Shown here one piece after another: positions 18,428 through 27,994 of a stretch of 41,814 nucleotides of DNA. The stretch spans positions 1 through 41,814 of the forward strand of contig CALSPD010000019.1 in the NCBI GenBank assembly GCA_943788145.1. Direction: 5' to 3'. The notes beneath the pieces are model-generated. The model did not search any database. It saw only the letters and a list, made by a program, of their open reading frames with translations, and was not told the origin of the DNA. The stretch is from an uncultured Flavobacteriales bacterium (lineage in GTDB: Bacteria > Bacteroidota > Bacteroidia > Flavobacteriales_G > Salibacteraceae). The position numbers and the translations under genes were made by a program. The stretch's first letter is position 1. Each line of letters starts with the position of its first letter.

Positions 18428-19129
18428 TTAATTCGAACGTTTTATTTTATTCAAAACACGATTGGCAATGGAACTTTTTCTATTGACAGGCGGATAGCTT
18501 TTTTCTCGAAGTTTTCTCAATCGAATGATTTGGTAGTCGTTATTTTCTACATGAAGTGAATACGATTGCAGATGCTCGATGTAAAGACCTGCAGGATAAA
18601 CGGCTTTTACCAATTCGTCCGTATAAATGCTTTGATCGATGATTTGCAAACTGTTTTTCTGGCTTTCTTGGGTATGCCTCCAAGCTAGAAAATAAGGGTC
18701 GGGAATATGGATAACAACCATACCCTCTGGTTTGAGAACACTGGCAATTCTCTTAAATAATTCAGCATGCTGATCAATCGGTATGTGCTCGATCACATCG
18801 GGCAACAATACCACATCAAATGTTCCTTTTACGGTCGATTCTAAAAAATCACCCGCGAAGCATGTCACATTATGAAATCGACTTAGGTTTTTCTTGGCAA
18901 TTTCAATGCTCTTTTCGCTTAAGTCATTGGCAACAACCTGACCTTCACTCAAGGTTTCACAGAGCAACTCAGTTACGGTGCCAATTCCACAACCAATTTC
19001 GAGTAAACGATCTGACGATTTTAGCCCAAACGCCTTGAGCCAATTGAGCACACTTTTGTGACGCAGGTTGATGCCTGCGCGTTGTTGACGGTCTGAAAAA
19101 CCATCGTAATATTTAGCTACGTTGCTCAT
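18428..19129 (-). CDS. Class I SAM-dependent methyltransferase
   Basis: A 233-residue Rossmann-fold methyltransferase. Motif I is LLEIGCGIGTVTELL, the acidic residue that binds the ribose follows in VVANDLSEKSIEIAK, and VVLLPDVIEHIP is motif IV. The UbiG/Methyltransf_11-25 type does not reveal its substrate. Within this operon it is likely to O-methylate a sugar or modify the glycan end, which can act as a chain terminator (inference). Its ATG lies 17 bases inside the end of the flippase gene. A basic C-terminal tail (RKSSIANRVLNKIKRSN) may favour membrane or phospholipid contact. Confidence 0.88.
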   Translation of the reverse strand: MSNVAKYYDGFSDRQQRAGINLRHKSVLNWLKAFGLKSSDRLLEIGCGIGTVTELLCETLSEGQVVANDLSEKSIEIAKKNLSRFHNVTCFAGDFLESTVKGTFDVVLLPDVIEHIPIDQHAELFKRIASVLKPEGMVVIHIPDPYFLAWRHTQESQKNSLQIIDQSIYTDELVKAVYPAGLYIEHLQSYSLHVENNDYQIIRLRKLREKSYPPVNRKSSIANRVLNKIKRSN

Positions 19130-20429
19130 TCTTTAGGAATTTAAAATCCGAGGGGGTGAAGATAAAAAGGTTGCTCAGCTTAAGCCCCAATTTGATTTTA
19201 TAAACTGCCACCAGATATACGAAAATGGCGAAGTACGCCACATTTGACGCCCAAGCCGCTCCCGTGATTCCATAGGATGGAATCCAAAGAAAGTCAAAGG
19301 ATATAGTCATGATTAAACCGACAGCGGTCGCTTGAAGATTGTATTTAATTTTATTCGAGACAAAGTTGTAAACGCCATAAACCTTGGAGCTACAGGCGAA
19401 AAAATTTCCAATAAGCAGGATGCGGAATGGGATGACAGCGGTTCTAAACGCTTCTCCGTATAGCAGTGGAATAAGCCACTCTGCAAGCAACCATCCGATA
19501 ATAGACAATACCATGATAATCGTAGCGTTCAGGCGCTGATAAGCTTCAAAAAAACGAATCCGAACGGGTTTAAATTTTGGATCGGCTAAATACGGCTTTA
19601 TGATTCCTGCAATCGGGTCTGAAACGAGCCACAACATTTGGGTAAGGTTGACAGCAAGAATGTAGAAGCCCACTTGATCGAGTGTGGTATAGCTCTCAAC
19701 GATGTATATATCAAGCCGATAATTCAAGAAATTCAGAAGGTTCGAAAAATAGCCAATGATGGAAAAGGAGAGGAGCAGCGTAATTTGCTCTCGAACTGAT
19801 TTACCGAGAACCGGCCACGCTCCAAATTCGATGATATAAGCGACTAACCAGTAAATTGACTGGATAATTATTACAAGCAAAGAAGCTAGGATTACAGCAT
19901 CAATTCCCAGTGGCGACTGTAGGTGGATCCAATATAAACAACCAAATACGCTGAGGTTTACTACCGCTTTTATGATTAGGGAACGATTAAGGTATTTGAA
20001 TTTTTTGCTACCATAGAAAACGGAGCTCATTGTACTCATGAAGTAATTAAGCGCAAAAGCAACAATGACGTAGATAAAGACCAGACTAAAACTGTCGTTA
20101 CTCGGAACAATGGAGTTTTGTGGCCAAGCCAGATGTAATCCGAATAGGAACAGGGCTAACGCAGTTGTGTTTAGGATTAAATGGTAAAGGCCAAGTCCTA
20201 AAATTTTTGGTGCATCTGTTTGTTTGCTCGCAATAAAAAAACTGGCCGCCATGTTAACACCCAATCCCATGAGCAGGCCAAAAAACATGATGTCATAGGT
20301 GATTATTCCGAAAATACCTTTCCCCTCCGGACCTAATATTCTCGTTGAAAGTATACTCACAAGTATGCCAGAAAGAAGCTGGGGGACTTGAGAAATGAGG
20401 TTGTAAAATATGTTTTTTGAAATCCCCAA
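19113..20429 (-). CDS. Polysaccharide flippase (Wzx-like, MOP superfamily)
   Basis: A 438-residue membrane protein with about twelve hydrophobic segments and the Wzx/oligosaccharide flippase opening ISKNIFYNLISQVPQLLSG and STRILGPEGKGIFG. It would flip a lipid-linked oligosaccharide across the inner membrane. No Wzy polymerase or initiating phosphoglycosyltransferase is in the window. There is no ATG at the family-typical start; a TTG at 20427-20429 is used, preceded by AAGGAG that overlaps the stop region of the upstream giant gene. This is one of very few clear Shine-Dalgarno sequences here. It is 8 bases downstream of that gene and overlaps the methyltransferase start by 17 bases. Confidence 0.88.
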   Translation of the reverse strand: MGISKNIFYNLISQVPQLLSGILVSILSTRILGPEGKGIFGIITYDIMFFGLLMGLGVNMAASFFIASKQTDAPKILGLGLYHLILNTTALALFLFGLHLAWPQNSIVPSNDSFSLVFIYVIVAFALNYFMSTMSSVFYGSKKFKYLNRSLIIKAVVNLSVFGCLYWIHLQSPLGIDAVILASLLVIIIQSIYWLVAYIIEFGAWPVLGKSVREQITLLLSFSIIGYFSNLLNFLNYRLDIYIVESYTTLDQVGFYILAVNLTQMLWLVSDPIAGIIKPYLADPKFKPVRIRFFEAYQRLNATIIMVLSIIGWLLAEWLIPLLYGEAFRTAVIPFRILLIGNFFACSSKVYGVYNFVSNKIKYNLQATAVGLIMTISFDFLWIPSYGITGAAWASNVAYFAIFVYLVAVYKIKLGLKLSNLFIFTPSDFKFLKNEQRS

Positions 20430-20437
20430 AGTGTTGC

Positions 20438-23400
20438 CTACTCCTTGATAAACTTAAAGGATTCATTCGTTTTGCCGAAAGATGCATTCAGATAATATAG
20501 CCCAAGGGGTAAGTCTGAAACATTGTATGATTTTGAACCATATCCTTCACCCTCGTTTTTATACTCATGGATGAACATAAGTTCACCCAGCGCATTGAAA
20601 ACACTGATTATAAGTAAGTCATCGTTTAAACTCAGAAAATAGGGAAGCGTAATCTGGCTCAATGTAGGGTTGGGGTATGGATTAAAAAACGTGCTGATCC
20701 CAACATCTGATTTACACGAACTATTATTCCATGGAGATACATCCATCTCACTTTCATCGAATAGAAGCCGAGCACATGCCAACTCAATGGATTCATCTTC
20801 GTTAAGTATAAGCCTAGTCTGAATGTTTGGCGTAAATCGCTCACCTGGATACAACGTGACGTCAAAATCAGCGATAAACCAATTGTCTTGATTTAAAGAA
20901 ATGCGTGCCATTGGATTTTCAATGCGCATATTGCCTCTGTTGACTATGGTCAAATCAAATTCAACCATGCCATTCTCCAACTTTGCGTCAAATTGCTCAA
21001 GGATTAAATCAATTTCAACGGCACCAATTTGAATGGATTTGGTTGTTGACGAAGTGCATCCAAAATTGTCGCTAACGCGAAGTTCAATATCAAACTCTCC
21101 TTCATTTTCAAATTTAAATGAGTCTGATTGTATGCTATCCTGAGTCCCAATTCGCCAGAAATAATTCAAAGAAGGGTTACTCGTGTTAAGGAGCTCAACC
21201 ATCAACGGTGGTGCTCCAACGAAAGGGTTAAAATCAAAACTCGCTATAGGTAGCTCCTGCACTTCGATGACCTTAGAACTAGTTGCTCTACAACCGTTTG
21301 CTGTTTCAATGGAATAATGCATAATGTATTTTCCTGATGTGGAAAAAAGAAAGACCGGGTGATTTAGATCACTTTCGCTAACGTCAACAATATTCCAATT
21401 TGAAATTTCAACTGAATCTTCATATAAGCTCGTAGCGTCTTTAAATCGAACGTTCGTGTTTGCACAAAGTGGGTCACTTGAAAACAACGGAACGGGTTCA
21501 GGGTTCACCAAAACATCAAACCCTGTTGAGTCGTAACAACCCGAAAGCTTATCCAATAGAATGACTGAGGCATTGTAACTCCCACTATCCTGATAAATAT
21601 GGAAGGGATCGTCTTTTTCAATTGAGATGCCATCACCAAAATTCCAGGTCCAGCGATAATTACTGCCACTATAATTATCGGCAAAAAACGTGGTGTCGCC
21701 TTTGCAAGCGATGTTAGTTTCTATAATGGAAATGGGAGCCTGAATGAGCGAAACGACCCCGCTGTCCATGGCTATGCAGCCAAGATTTGTTTTAATCTCT
21801 ACCCTTAAACCATAATCCTGAGCCGCAGATTGAAGAAAATTATAGGACTTAAGAAAACCTGAATCCAGCACTTGGTTTCCATTTAGGGTTTCCCATCGAT
21901 AACTCAACACCGAATCGGCAGTGTCACAAGAGGTAATCGCCTTGTGTTTTACATTTACATTGGTACACAAAAGCTCGGACAAACGCACGATGCCAATCGA
22001 GAGGTTTTCGCGAATGTGAATAGTTGAATCTAGGGTTAGACTACAACCAAGTTGGGTCGAAACATGGAGCTGAATCAATGCTATACCTGGCTCATTAAAT
22101 GAAGTAGAGGCCTGAGCACCCAATCCGAAACTCGAATTGTTTATCATCCAATTCCAACCAACAATCGAATCGCTCGATCCAGCCGAAGAAATGTCGAAGA
22201 ATTCAGTGGATTGGTTGGCGCAATTAGCATCAACGATAAAATCCATTGTGGGTGATTCCAACACATTGATTTCAAGAGAATCTAGGTTACTGCATTTGGT
22301 GCCTGAATATGCGCGAAGTTTTACGGTGTAAGTTCCATTAGAGTCATATATCATGACTGGGTCTTGGAGGCTTGAAAAGCTGCCGTCACCAAAGTCCCAT
22401 TCCCAATGGATAAGCCCCCCAACCGAAACGGTTGAATTGTCCACCCATGAAACTTCGGTTCGATTGCAAATGGGATTGTTTAACGATGAAAAACTCACGA
22501 TTGGCTCAATGCTCACCACAACTGGAGCTGAAACCGAATCTTCACAGCCATTTGAGCCAGTCACCTTTAACTGAGCGTTGTAGCTGCCAATCGCGGCATA
22601 TTCGTGTCCTGCGTTAAATTGGGTTGAAGTGCCGCCATCACCGAAATTCCAAAGCGTATTCATGCCGCCACTCATAAAAGAGCTCTGATTCTCGAATAAG
22701 GTTGTATCGCCTAAACAAGTTAAATCAAGATCAAAATCAACCGCTGGCGTTTCTCGAATGAATACGGAAAGAAATCCAGTATCCACACATCCGTGATTGG
22801 TTTGAATAGCAAGCATGACGGTCTTCGAGCCGGCTGAATCGAAAGCGTAACTAGGAATCATCAGTGTTGATGAATCAGATTCAAAGAGCCAATACCTGCC
22901 GCTAATACTGTCGTTTCCGGCAGAAGAAGAATCAATAATTTGTAGAATCACCTTAGCGCAGGTAGTGTCAATAAAGAATAATGCCTGCGGGTCGGGATAA
23001 ATGGTAATGGATTGCGATGTTGAACTAACGCAGCCATTTACGGTGGTTAAGGTAAGAGAGGCGCTATATGTTCCCGAGTCGGTGTAAGTAACTGACGGAT
23101 TGGATAAAACTGAGCTATCGCCATTTCCAAAATGCCACAGCCAAGAGGCAATTGAGTCAATTGATGTCGATGAATCGGAAAATGAGGTCGAAACGTTTTC
23201 GCAAACACCATCATAAGCGAAAGCCGGATTGGCGGTTGGGTTTACGATGATGGAATCGGAGGCAAAAAAAGTGTTACCACTATTATCTACTCCACGAAAA
23301 GCTACTTGAATTGTTCCTGTTTCTCCGGCTGAAATGTTGGGGGCGGCATTCAAACTCCAATTTGAACCGTTGAAGTCATTCGGAAAGTCAAGTCGGACGA

Positions 23401-24523
23401 GTCGCTCATTCGCACTTTGATAATTTGTAACGAAGGCATACCAACGGGAACTGTCATTGACTAGGTCAACCGACAATGCTTGGGCGCCAGAGGTTAATCC
23501 ACCAAAATTAGAGTAAGTCGTACTTGAAGGAGTGGACATCAAGTCGGTGCCAAAATCAAGCTTGGTTAATCCTCCACCAGAGCTGCTTTTGTAAAATCCG
23601 TACCATCGACCATTTTCAGATGTAAGCTCAATTTGTTGCGGGTTTTCAGCCGTTGCACTCGAAAAAAGTACCGCTCCAGTTGCAGCTCCATTGAAGTGCG
23701 CGCCAAAATTTATTCGGGCAATATTGTCTGTTGCCGGACTAGCGGCAAAAATGAGCCAGTCACCACAATACTTCGCTAAAGCAAAGCAACTGCTGTTGTT
23801 GAGCAAAGAGTTGTCCTCAATTATGGTTTCGTTATAACCGCTGATGGGGTTGTTGGCGATAGAAGTTCCGAATCGGAGGACGGAAATATTATCAGGCGAA
23901 TAATTCATCACCAAAGCAAAAACACTATCGTTTTGTTCCGCAATGACGATGTCTCTAGGCGATGCAAAAAGACCGAGAGGGTTGATGTGACATGTTGCCG
24001 TGATATTGTTATTCGCCAATGAATTTCCAAAGTTGAAAACCAAGAGTCGCTTTTGATCGGTCACTTGAATTCCATACCAGTTGTTGCCTTCTTTTCGAAA
24101 GCGAATTTTACTCGAACTCGTACCAGGATTGGAGTTAGTTGCCGTGAACACAAGTTGCTCTATGGTCGGTGTGTTTTCTAAGGAATTTCCAAAGGTTAAG
24201 CGATAAACCGTTGCAGCCGAAAGGTGATTGATGAATCCATACCATGTCGCTCCATCCTTAATTATACTGATGTTTCGAGCCGAGGCAAGTGAGCTTCCCA
24301 CGTTCCCTAAATTAGTTGCAGTGGGTGTTTCTTCTAAATCTCCGGGGCTTAAATCCCATTCATAGGACGCAAAACTCCCATTTGCTGATAAAGAAATTGT
24401 ATCGCCCAAGCAAACATTTGATGGCGTATTGATCGACACACTTGGACATTGACCAATGACCAATGTAGACTTCAAAAGCAATAAAACGAACCCGTATATG
24501 CGGAAAAACATTTTTTTAGGCAT
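20438..24523 (-). CDS. Giant T9SS-secreted beta-propeller/PKD adhesin-like protein
   Basis: A 1361-residue surface protein. In order: signal peptide ending VIG with Gln next; the first half of an Ig/PKD-like domain (about 25-45); six repeats of about 55-60 residues (about 46-385) centred on W-Y-G-F and F-G-N-S-L phrases, which look like blades of a beta-propeller; a returning Ig-like segment; nine PKD-like domains of about 80 residues (about 430-1165), several with the WNFGDG motif and one or two cysteines each; a CARDB-like domain (about 1168-1270); and a T9SS type A sorting domain (about 1278-1361, FNPYPNP). It resembles adhesins and gliding-associated surface proteins of Bacteroidota. M1 or M5 (24511) could be the start; the promoter position slightly favours M5. 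It is the first gene of the glycan operon. Confidence 0.9.
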   Translation of the reverse strand: MPKKMFFRIYGFVLLLLKSTLVIGQCPSVSINTPSNVCLGDTISLSANGSFASYEWDLSPGDLEETPTATNLGNVGSSLASARNISIIKDGATWYGFINHLSAATVYRLTFGNSLENTPTIEQLVFTATNSNPGTSSSKIRFRKEGNNWYGIQVTDQKRLLVFNFGNSLANNNITATCHINPLGLFASPRDIVIAEQNDSVFALVMNYSPDNISVLRFGTSIANNPISGYNETIIEDNSLLNNSSCFALAKYCGDWLIFAASPATDNIARINFGAHFNGAATGAVLFSSATAENPQQIELTSENGRWYGFYKSSSGGGLTKLDFGTDLMSTPSSTTYSNFGGLTSGAQALSVDLVNDSSRWYAFVTNYQSANERLVRLDFPNDFNGSNWSLNAAPNISAGETGTIQVAFRGVDNSGNTFFASDSIIVNPTANPAFAYDGVCENVSTSFSDSSTSIDSIASWLWHFGNGDSSVLSNPSVTYTDSGTYSASLTLTTVNGCVSSTSQSITIYPDPQALFFIDTTCAKVILQIIDSSSAGNDSISGRYWLFESDSSTLMIPSYAFDSAGSKTVMLAIQTNHGCVDTGFLSVFIRETPAVDFDLDLTCLGDTTLFENQSSFMSGGMNTLWNFGDGGTSTQFNAGHEYAAIGSYNAQLKVTGSNGCEDSVSAPVVVSIEPIVSFSSLNNPICNRTEVSWVDNSTVSVGGLIHWEWDFGDGSFSSLQDPVMIYDSNGTYTVKLRAYSGTKCSNLDSLEINVLESPTMDFIVDANCANQSTEFFDISSAGSSDSIVGWNWMINNSSFGLGAQASTSFNEPGIALIQLHVSTQLGCSLTLDSTIHIRENLSIGIVRLSELLCTNVNVKHKAITSCDTADSVLSYRWETLNGNQVLDSGFLKSYNFLQSAAQDYGLRVEIKTNLGCIAMDSGVVSLIQAPISIIETNIACKGDTTFFADNYSGSNYRWTWNFGDGISIEKDDPFHIYQDSGSYNASVILLDKLSGCYDSTGFDVLVNPEPVPLFSSDPLCANTNVRFKDATSLYEDSVEISNWNIVDVSESDLNHPVFLFSTSGKYIMHYSIETANGCRATSSKVIEVQELPIASFDFNPFVGAPPLMVELLNTSNPSLNYFWRIGTQDSIQSDSFKFENEGEFDIELRVSDNFGCTSSTTKSIQIGAVEIDLILEQFDAKLENGMVEFDLTIVNRGNMRIENPMARISLNQDNWFIADFDVTLYPGERFTPNIQTRLILNEDESIELACARLLFDESEMDVSPWNNSSCKSDVGISTFFNPYPNPTLSQITLPYFLSLNDDLLIISVFNALGELMFIHEYKNEGEGYGSKSYNVSDLPLGLYYLNASFGKTNESFKFIKE

Positions 24524-24530
24524 GGACTAA

Positions 24531-24560
24531 CAAATGTAGGGAGTATATACCTACTCTAAA
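24531..24560 (-). promoter_or_regulatory. Promoter candidate for the adhesin-glycan operon
   Basis: On the minus strand TTTA (24557-24560, one mismatch from TTTG) lies 18 bases upstream of an exact TAnnTTTG box, TACATTTG (24531-24538). The -7 octamer and the spacing are identical to the sdh promoter. The predicted transcription start near 24525 almost touches the first ATG (24523), which is why the second ATG at 24511 is a credible start. Confidence 0.6.
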
Positions 24561-24622
24561 CGCAATAGGTTGGGGCGGAAACGGTTAAACTTTACTGACA
24601 ATAATTGATTTCTTTCGCAGTA

Positions 24623-25438
24623 GTGAATCCACAAGTCTCCATAATTACAGCGACCTATAACGATGGTCGGTTTTTGAATGAATGTATTGATTCGGTTATT
24701 AATCAGGTGTTTATGAACTGGGAGTGGATTGTCGTCAACAATGGATCTTCAGATAACACGGAGCAATTATTAAAGGCAATTGATGATCCGCGCATTCATG
24801 TGTGCCATCTGAGTGAGAACTTAGGTGTAAGTGGCGGACGAAACCATGGTTTGAAACAGGCAATAGGAACGTACATCTGCTTTTTGGATGGAGATGATAT
24901 TTTGCCATCAACGAGTCTTCAAGCTCGATTGAAGGCCTTTGAGTCTGACGCTTCCTTAGAATTTGTCGATGGATGCGTAAAATCATTTAAAGGAGATCTT
25001 TCGAATTTAGTAGGCGAGTACAAACCTGCATTTCAAGGCAATCCTCGTAGTCGTTTATTGTCGCTTGACGGTTCGGTGTTTTATGGAAATACCTGGATGA
25101 TCAAGAGGGTGGAAGGTAAATCCTACTTTTTTAACGAGGCGATTTCGCATGGGAAGAGTTGATGCTTTTTATCGAGTTATCAGTTTCTGGTAATTATGGG
25201 TTTACCGATCAATGTGTCCTCAATTATAGAAGAACCGATCATTCGGCCATGGCCAATCTTGACGGCTAAAGAAGGATATTTGAGCATAGCCGAGAGGATG
25301 AAGGAAATAAATGGAATTTCGCTGATCGAGCAAAGCAAGTTTGAGAAAAAAGCCCGCTCAATCATGTTTAAGAGCTATGCAAAACAAGGGCAATGGATGA
25401 ATGCGGTTAAAACTTGGTTTGAATTTGCTCGACTATGA
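24623..25438 (+). pseudogene. Glycosyltransferase family 2, broken by two compensating frameshifts
   Basis: GTG 24623 starts MNPQVSIITATYNDGRF, a classic GT2 N-terminus, with the donor-binding LDGDD further on. The frame is intact to ISHG at 25151-25153, where three G residues stand in a place that needs four; reading on in the original frame hits TGA at 25160. With one G restored the sequence continues as HGEELMLFIELSVSG and NYGFTDQCVLNYRRTDHS, as expected for GT2, until TAA at 25267. Dropping one base there returns to the original frame (KEGYLSIAERMKEI) to the TGA at 25436-25438. The net length change is zero. Either the gene is very recently inactivated or these are sequence errors. The stop overlaps the next gene as ATGA, so the operon layout is preserved. 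Confidence 0.85.
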
Positions 25439-26612
25439 ATATATGGTTTCATTACTTATTGGAGTATTAAGGAAGGCTTAGCTCAAGCTACAGTGCTGCC
25501 TCATCTGAAAATTTTGGCAGAATTTGAGAAGGTAAAATCCATTCAATTTATTTCCATGGAGCGCCAAGGTCCGATAATCGAGTTGGATCTACCCAAAGTG
25601 GTACACCACCCTGTTTATAGCAGTGAATCGAGTCGAGATAAACTGACTGATAAACGTAAAGTCGAGGCGACTATTGAATAGATTACATGATGAAAGAACC
25701 ATTGATTTAGTCATGGCTCGTGGTGTAATGGCGGCATGGTTGAGTCTAAAATTTGTAAAACAAAATCAAGTCCCATTTTCTATTGAATCATTTGAACCCC
25801 ATGCAGATTATATGGTGGAAGATGGTGTCTGGAATAGATTCGGATTACGCTATAGGGTGTTAAGTAATGCAGAAAAGGCCGAAAAGAAAATGGCAAATTT
25901 TCTATTGCCGGTAACGGAAGCCTACAGGCAAAAACTAATCAAAACGGAAGGTATTGATTCAGCAAAAATCCTGACAATGCCTTGCTGTGTGGATGTCAAC
26001 CGTTTTCAGTTTAATGAAGGTCTTCGCGCCATTGTTCGCACTAAAATCGGGATTCATCAAAATACGATAGTTGGGATTTATACTGGAAAAATTGGTGGGA
26101 TTTACCTCAAGGACGAGGCCATTTCACTCATAAAATTGGCGCAAGAACATTATGGTGCCGAGCGGTTTTATTTGATCATCCTCTCGCCCGATGTTCAGAC
26201 TTGGAATGAAGTCTTGAGCCAAGCCGGATTTGAAAAGAATCAATATCACATTGGATTTGTGGATTTGTCTGAAGTAGGAGCCTATTTGAGCGCTGCCGAT
26301 TTTGCATTCTCCCTTCATCGGCCTTCGCCTTCTAAAATCGGTATATCGCCAATTAAGAATGGTGAATATTTTGCCAACGGCCTCCCAGTTATTATGCCAA
26401 CGGGCATCGGGGATGATTCAGAAATCGTTGAGAACGAAAAACTCGGAACGTCAATTCCCGATTTTTCAAAGATGGACAGGTCAGTGTTCGAACCCATTGA
26501 TGCTTTAATGAAACTTGATCGAAACAATAGTCCGATTGCTGTCTGGGCTTTTAAACATCGATCTTTTGAAATTGTCCGACACAATTACGGGCACATTTTA
26601 GAGGCAATATAG
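25435..26612 (+). pseudogene. Glycosyltransferase family 4, broken by two frameshifts
   Basis: The ATG at 25435 begins MNIWF and, if one T is dropped from the TTT at 25447-25449, continues as ITYWSIKEGLAQATVLPHLK, a normal GT4 N-terminus. This frame stops at TAG 25679-25681; dropping one base there leads into RLHDERTIDLVMARG and then 300 uninterrupted residues to the stop at 26610-26612. Correcting both sites gives a 391-residue protein of ordinary GT4 length with SIESFEPHADYM, IVGIYTGKIGG and a C-terminal donor domain (SPIKNGEYFANGLPVIM). Apart from the two indels there is no sign of decay. The largest open piece, 25674-26612, could only make a C-terminal fragment. Confidence 0.85.
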
Positions 26613-26655
26613 CCGGCTAAATTCTGAATGAGCGCCATATTACTTTGGTTATGTC

Positions 26656-26686
26656 TTGCTAGTTTCGATCAATCCGTTTCATTTGT
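26656..26686 (+). promoter_or_regulatory. Promoter candidate for the Xaa-Pro aminopeptidase gene
   Basis: CTTG (26656-26659) lies 19 bases upstream of TTCATTTG (26679-26686). Each box has one mismatch from the Bacteroidota TTTG / TAnnTTTG pattern. Transcription would start about 10-13 bases before the ATG at 26705. Confidence 0.45.
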
Positions 26687-26704
26687 AAGCATATTCCTAA
26701 GATT

Positions 26705-27994
26705 ATGAAGTATCATCCCATCGATAAGAACCTTTTCATTGACAATAGAAGACGATTTGTTTCGAAAATGCACGCCAAATCCCTGGCGGTTTTTAATAGC
26801 AATGACATCATTACAACAAGTGCGGATAGTACGAGGCCATTTAAACAACACACCGACATCCTTTGGTTGAGTGGCGTGGATCAGGAAGAAAGCATACTGG
26901 TCCTTTTTCCCGACTGCCATGATGCAAAACACAGAGAAATCTTATTTCTAAAAGAGACCAACGAGCATATCTCCATCTGGGAAGGTGAAAAACTAACTAA
27001 AGAAGCCGCCTTTGCAACATCGGGCATTAAGACCGTTTATTGGCTCAACCAATTTGATTCCATTTTCAATCAATTGATGAGCGAAGCTGAAAACGTTTAC
27101 ATCAATACCAACGAACATTGGAGAGCAAATATCGAAGCTCAAACGCGTGAGGATAGGTGGATCGCATCGTGTAAAGGGAAGTATGTTGCTCACACCTATT
27201 TGCGGAGCAACCCTATTTTACATGAGTTGCGCGCGGTCAAAAATGACATCGAGATCGAGTTGATGAAGCACGCATGCTCATTGACCAATAAAGGTTTTCG
27301 CAGAATTCTGGAGTTTATTAAGCCAGGCGTGATGGAATATGAAATCGAGGCTGAGCTATGGCATGAATTCATTCGAAATCGATCGCAAGGATTTGCCTAT
27401 ACACCAATAATTGGTTCAGGTAGAAATGCTTGTGTCCTCCATTACATCGAAAACAATCAAGCTTGCCAAGATGGTGATGTTATATTAATGGACTTTGGTG
27501 CTGAATATGCCAATTATGCTTCAGACATGACGCGATGTGTTCCAGTGAATGGTCGATTTTCACCGCGACAAAAGGACGTTTACAATGCCGTACTTCGCGT
27601 AAAGAATGGAGCGATTAACTTGCTTCGACCTGGCAAGACCTTGAAGGAATACCATGTGGAAGTTGGGCACTTGATGGAAAAGGAGTTGGTAGATTTAAAG
27701 CTCATCACCATGGATGATATTAAAAACCAAAATCCCGATTGGCCGGCTTATAAGAAGTATTTTATGCATGGCACCTCGCATTACATTGGGTTAGACACAC
27801 ATGATTATGGAACATGGAATGGACCAATTCCTGTCGGATCTGCTTTTACTGTTGAGCCGGGAATTTATATTCTCGAGGAAAACCTTGGAATAAGGTTGGA
27901 AGACAACTACATTCTGACGAAAGATGGTCACGTTAATATGATGGGTGATATTCCGATTGAAGTCGAAGAAATAGAATCTTTAATGAATGCCTAA
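26705..27994 (+). CDS. pepP: Xaa-Pro aminopeptidase (aminopeptidase P, M24B)
   Basis: A 429-residue di-metal peptidase that removes the N-terminal residue from peptides with Pro at position 2. The N-terminal creatinase-like domain (about 1-170) includes FKQHTDILWLSG. The catalytic pita-bread domain carries all five metal ligands: Asp263 (LMDFGAE), Asp274 (ASDMTR), His359 (HGTSHYIG), Glu384 (TVEPGIY) and Glu399 (RLEDNY). No signal peptide, so cytoplasmic. It overlaps the following alpha/beta hydrolase gene by 8 bases, so the two are probably co-translated. Length is as expected. Confidence 0.95.
   Translation: MKYHPIDKNLFIDNRRRFVSKMHAKSLAVFNSNDIITTSADSTRPFKQHTDILWLSGVDQEESILVLFPDCHDAKHREILFLKETNEHISIWEGEKLTKEAAFATSGIKTVYWLNQFDSIFNQLMSEAENVYINTNEHWRANIEAQTREDRWIASCKGKYVAHTYLRSNPILHELRAVKNDIEIELMKHACSLTNKGFRRILEFIKPGVMEYEIEAELWHEFIRNRSQGFAYTPIIGSGRNACVLHYIENNQACQDGDVILMDFGAEYANYASDMTRCVPVNGRFSPRQKDVYNAVLRVKNGAINLLRPGKTLKEYHVEVGHLMEKELVDLKLITMDDIKNQNPDWPAYKKYFMHGTSHYIGLDTHDYGTWNGPIPVGSAFTVEPGIYILEENLGIRLEDNYILTKDGHVNMMGDIPIEVEEIESLMNA

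Noticed and set aside
22000..23300. Repetitive DNA or tandem repeat in the giant gene, as a repeat element
   Set aside because: The repetition is at protein level (PKD units), and the DNA copies have diverged too far to be a nucleotide repeat.
26610..26622. Palindrome TAGCCGGCTA at the end of the GT4 gene, as a terminator
   Set aside because: Only 10 bp with no loop and no T-run.
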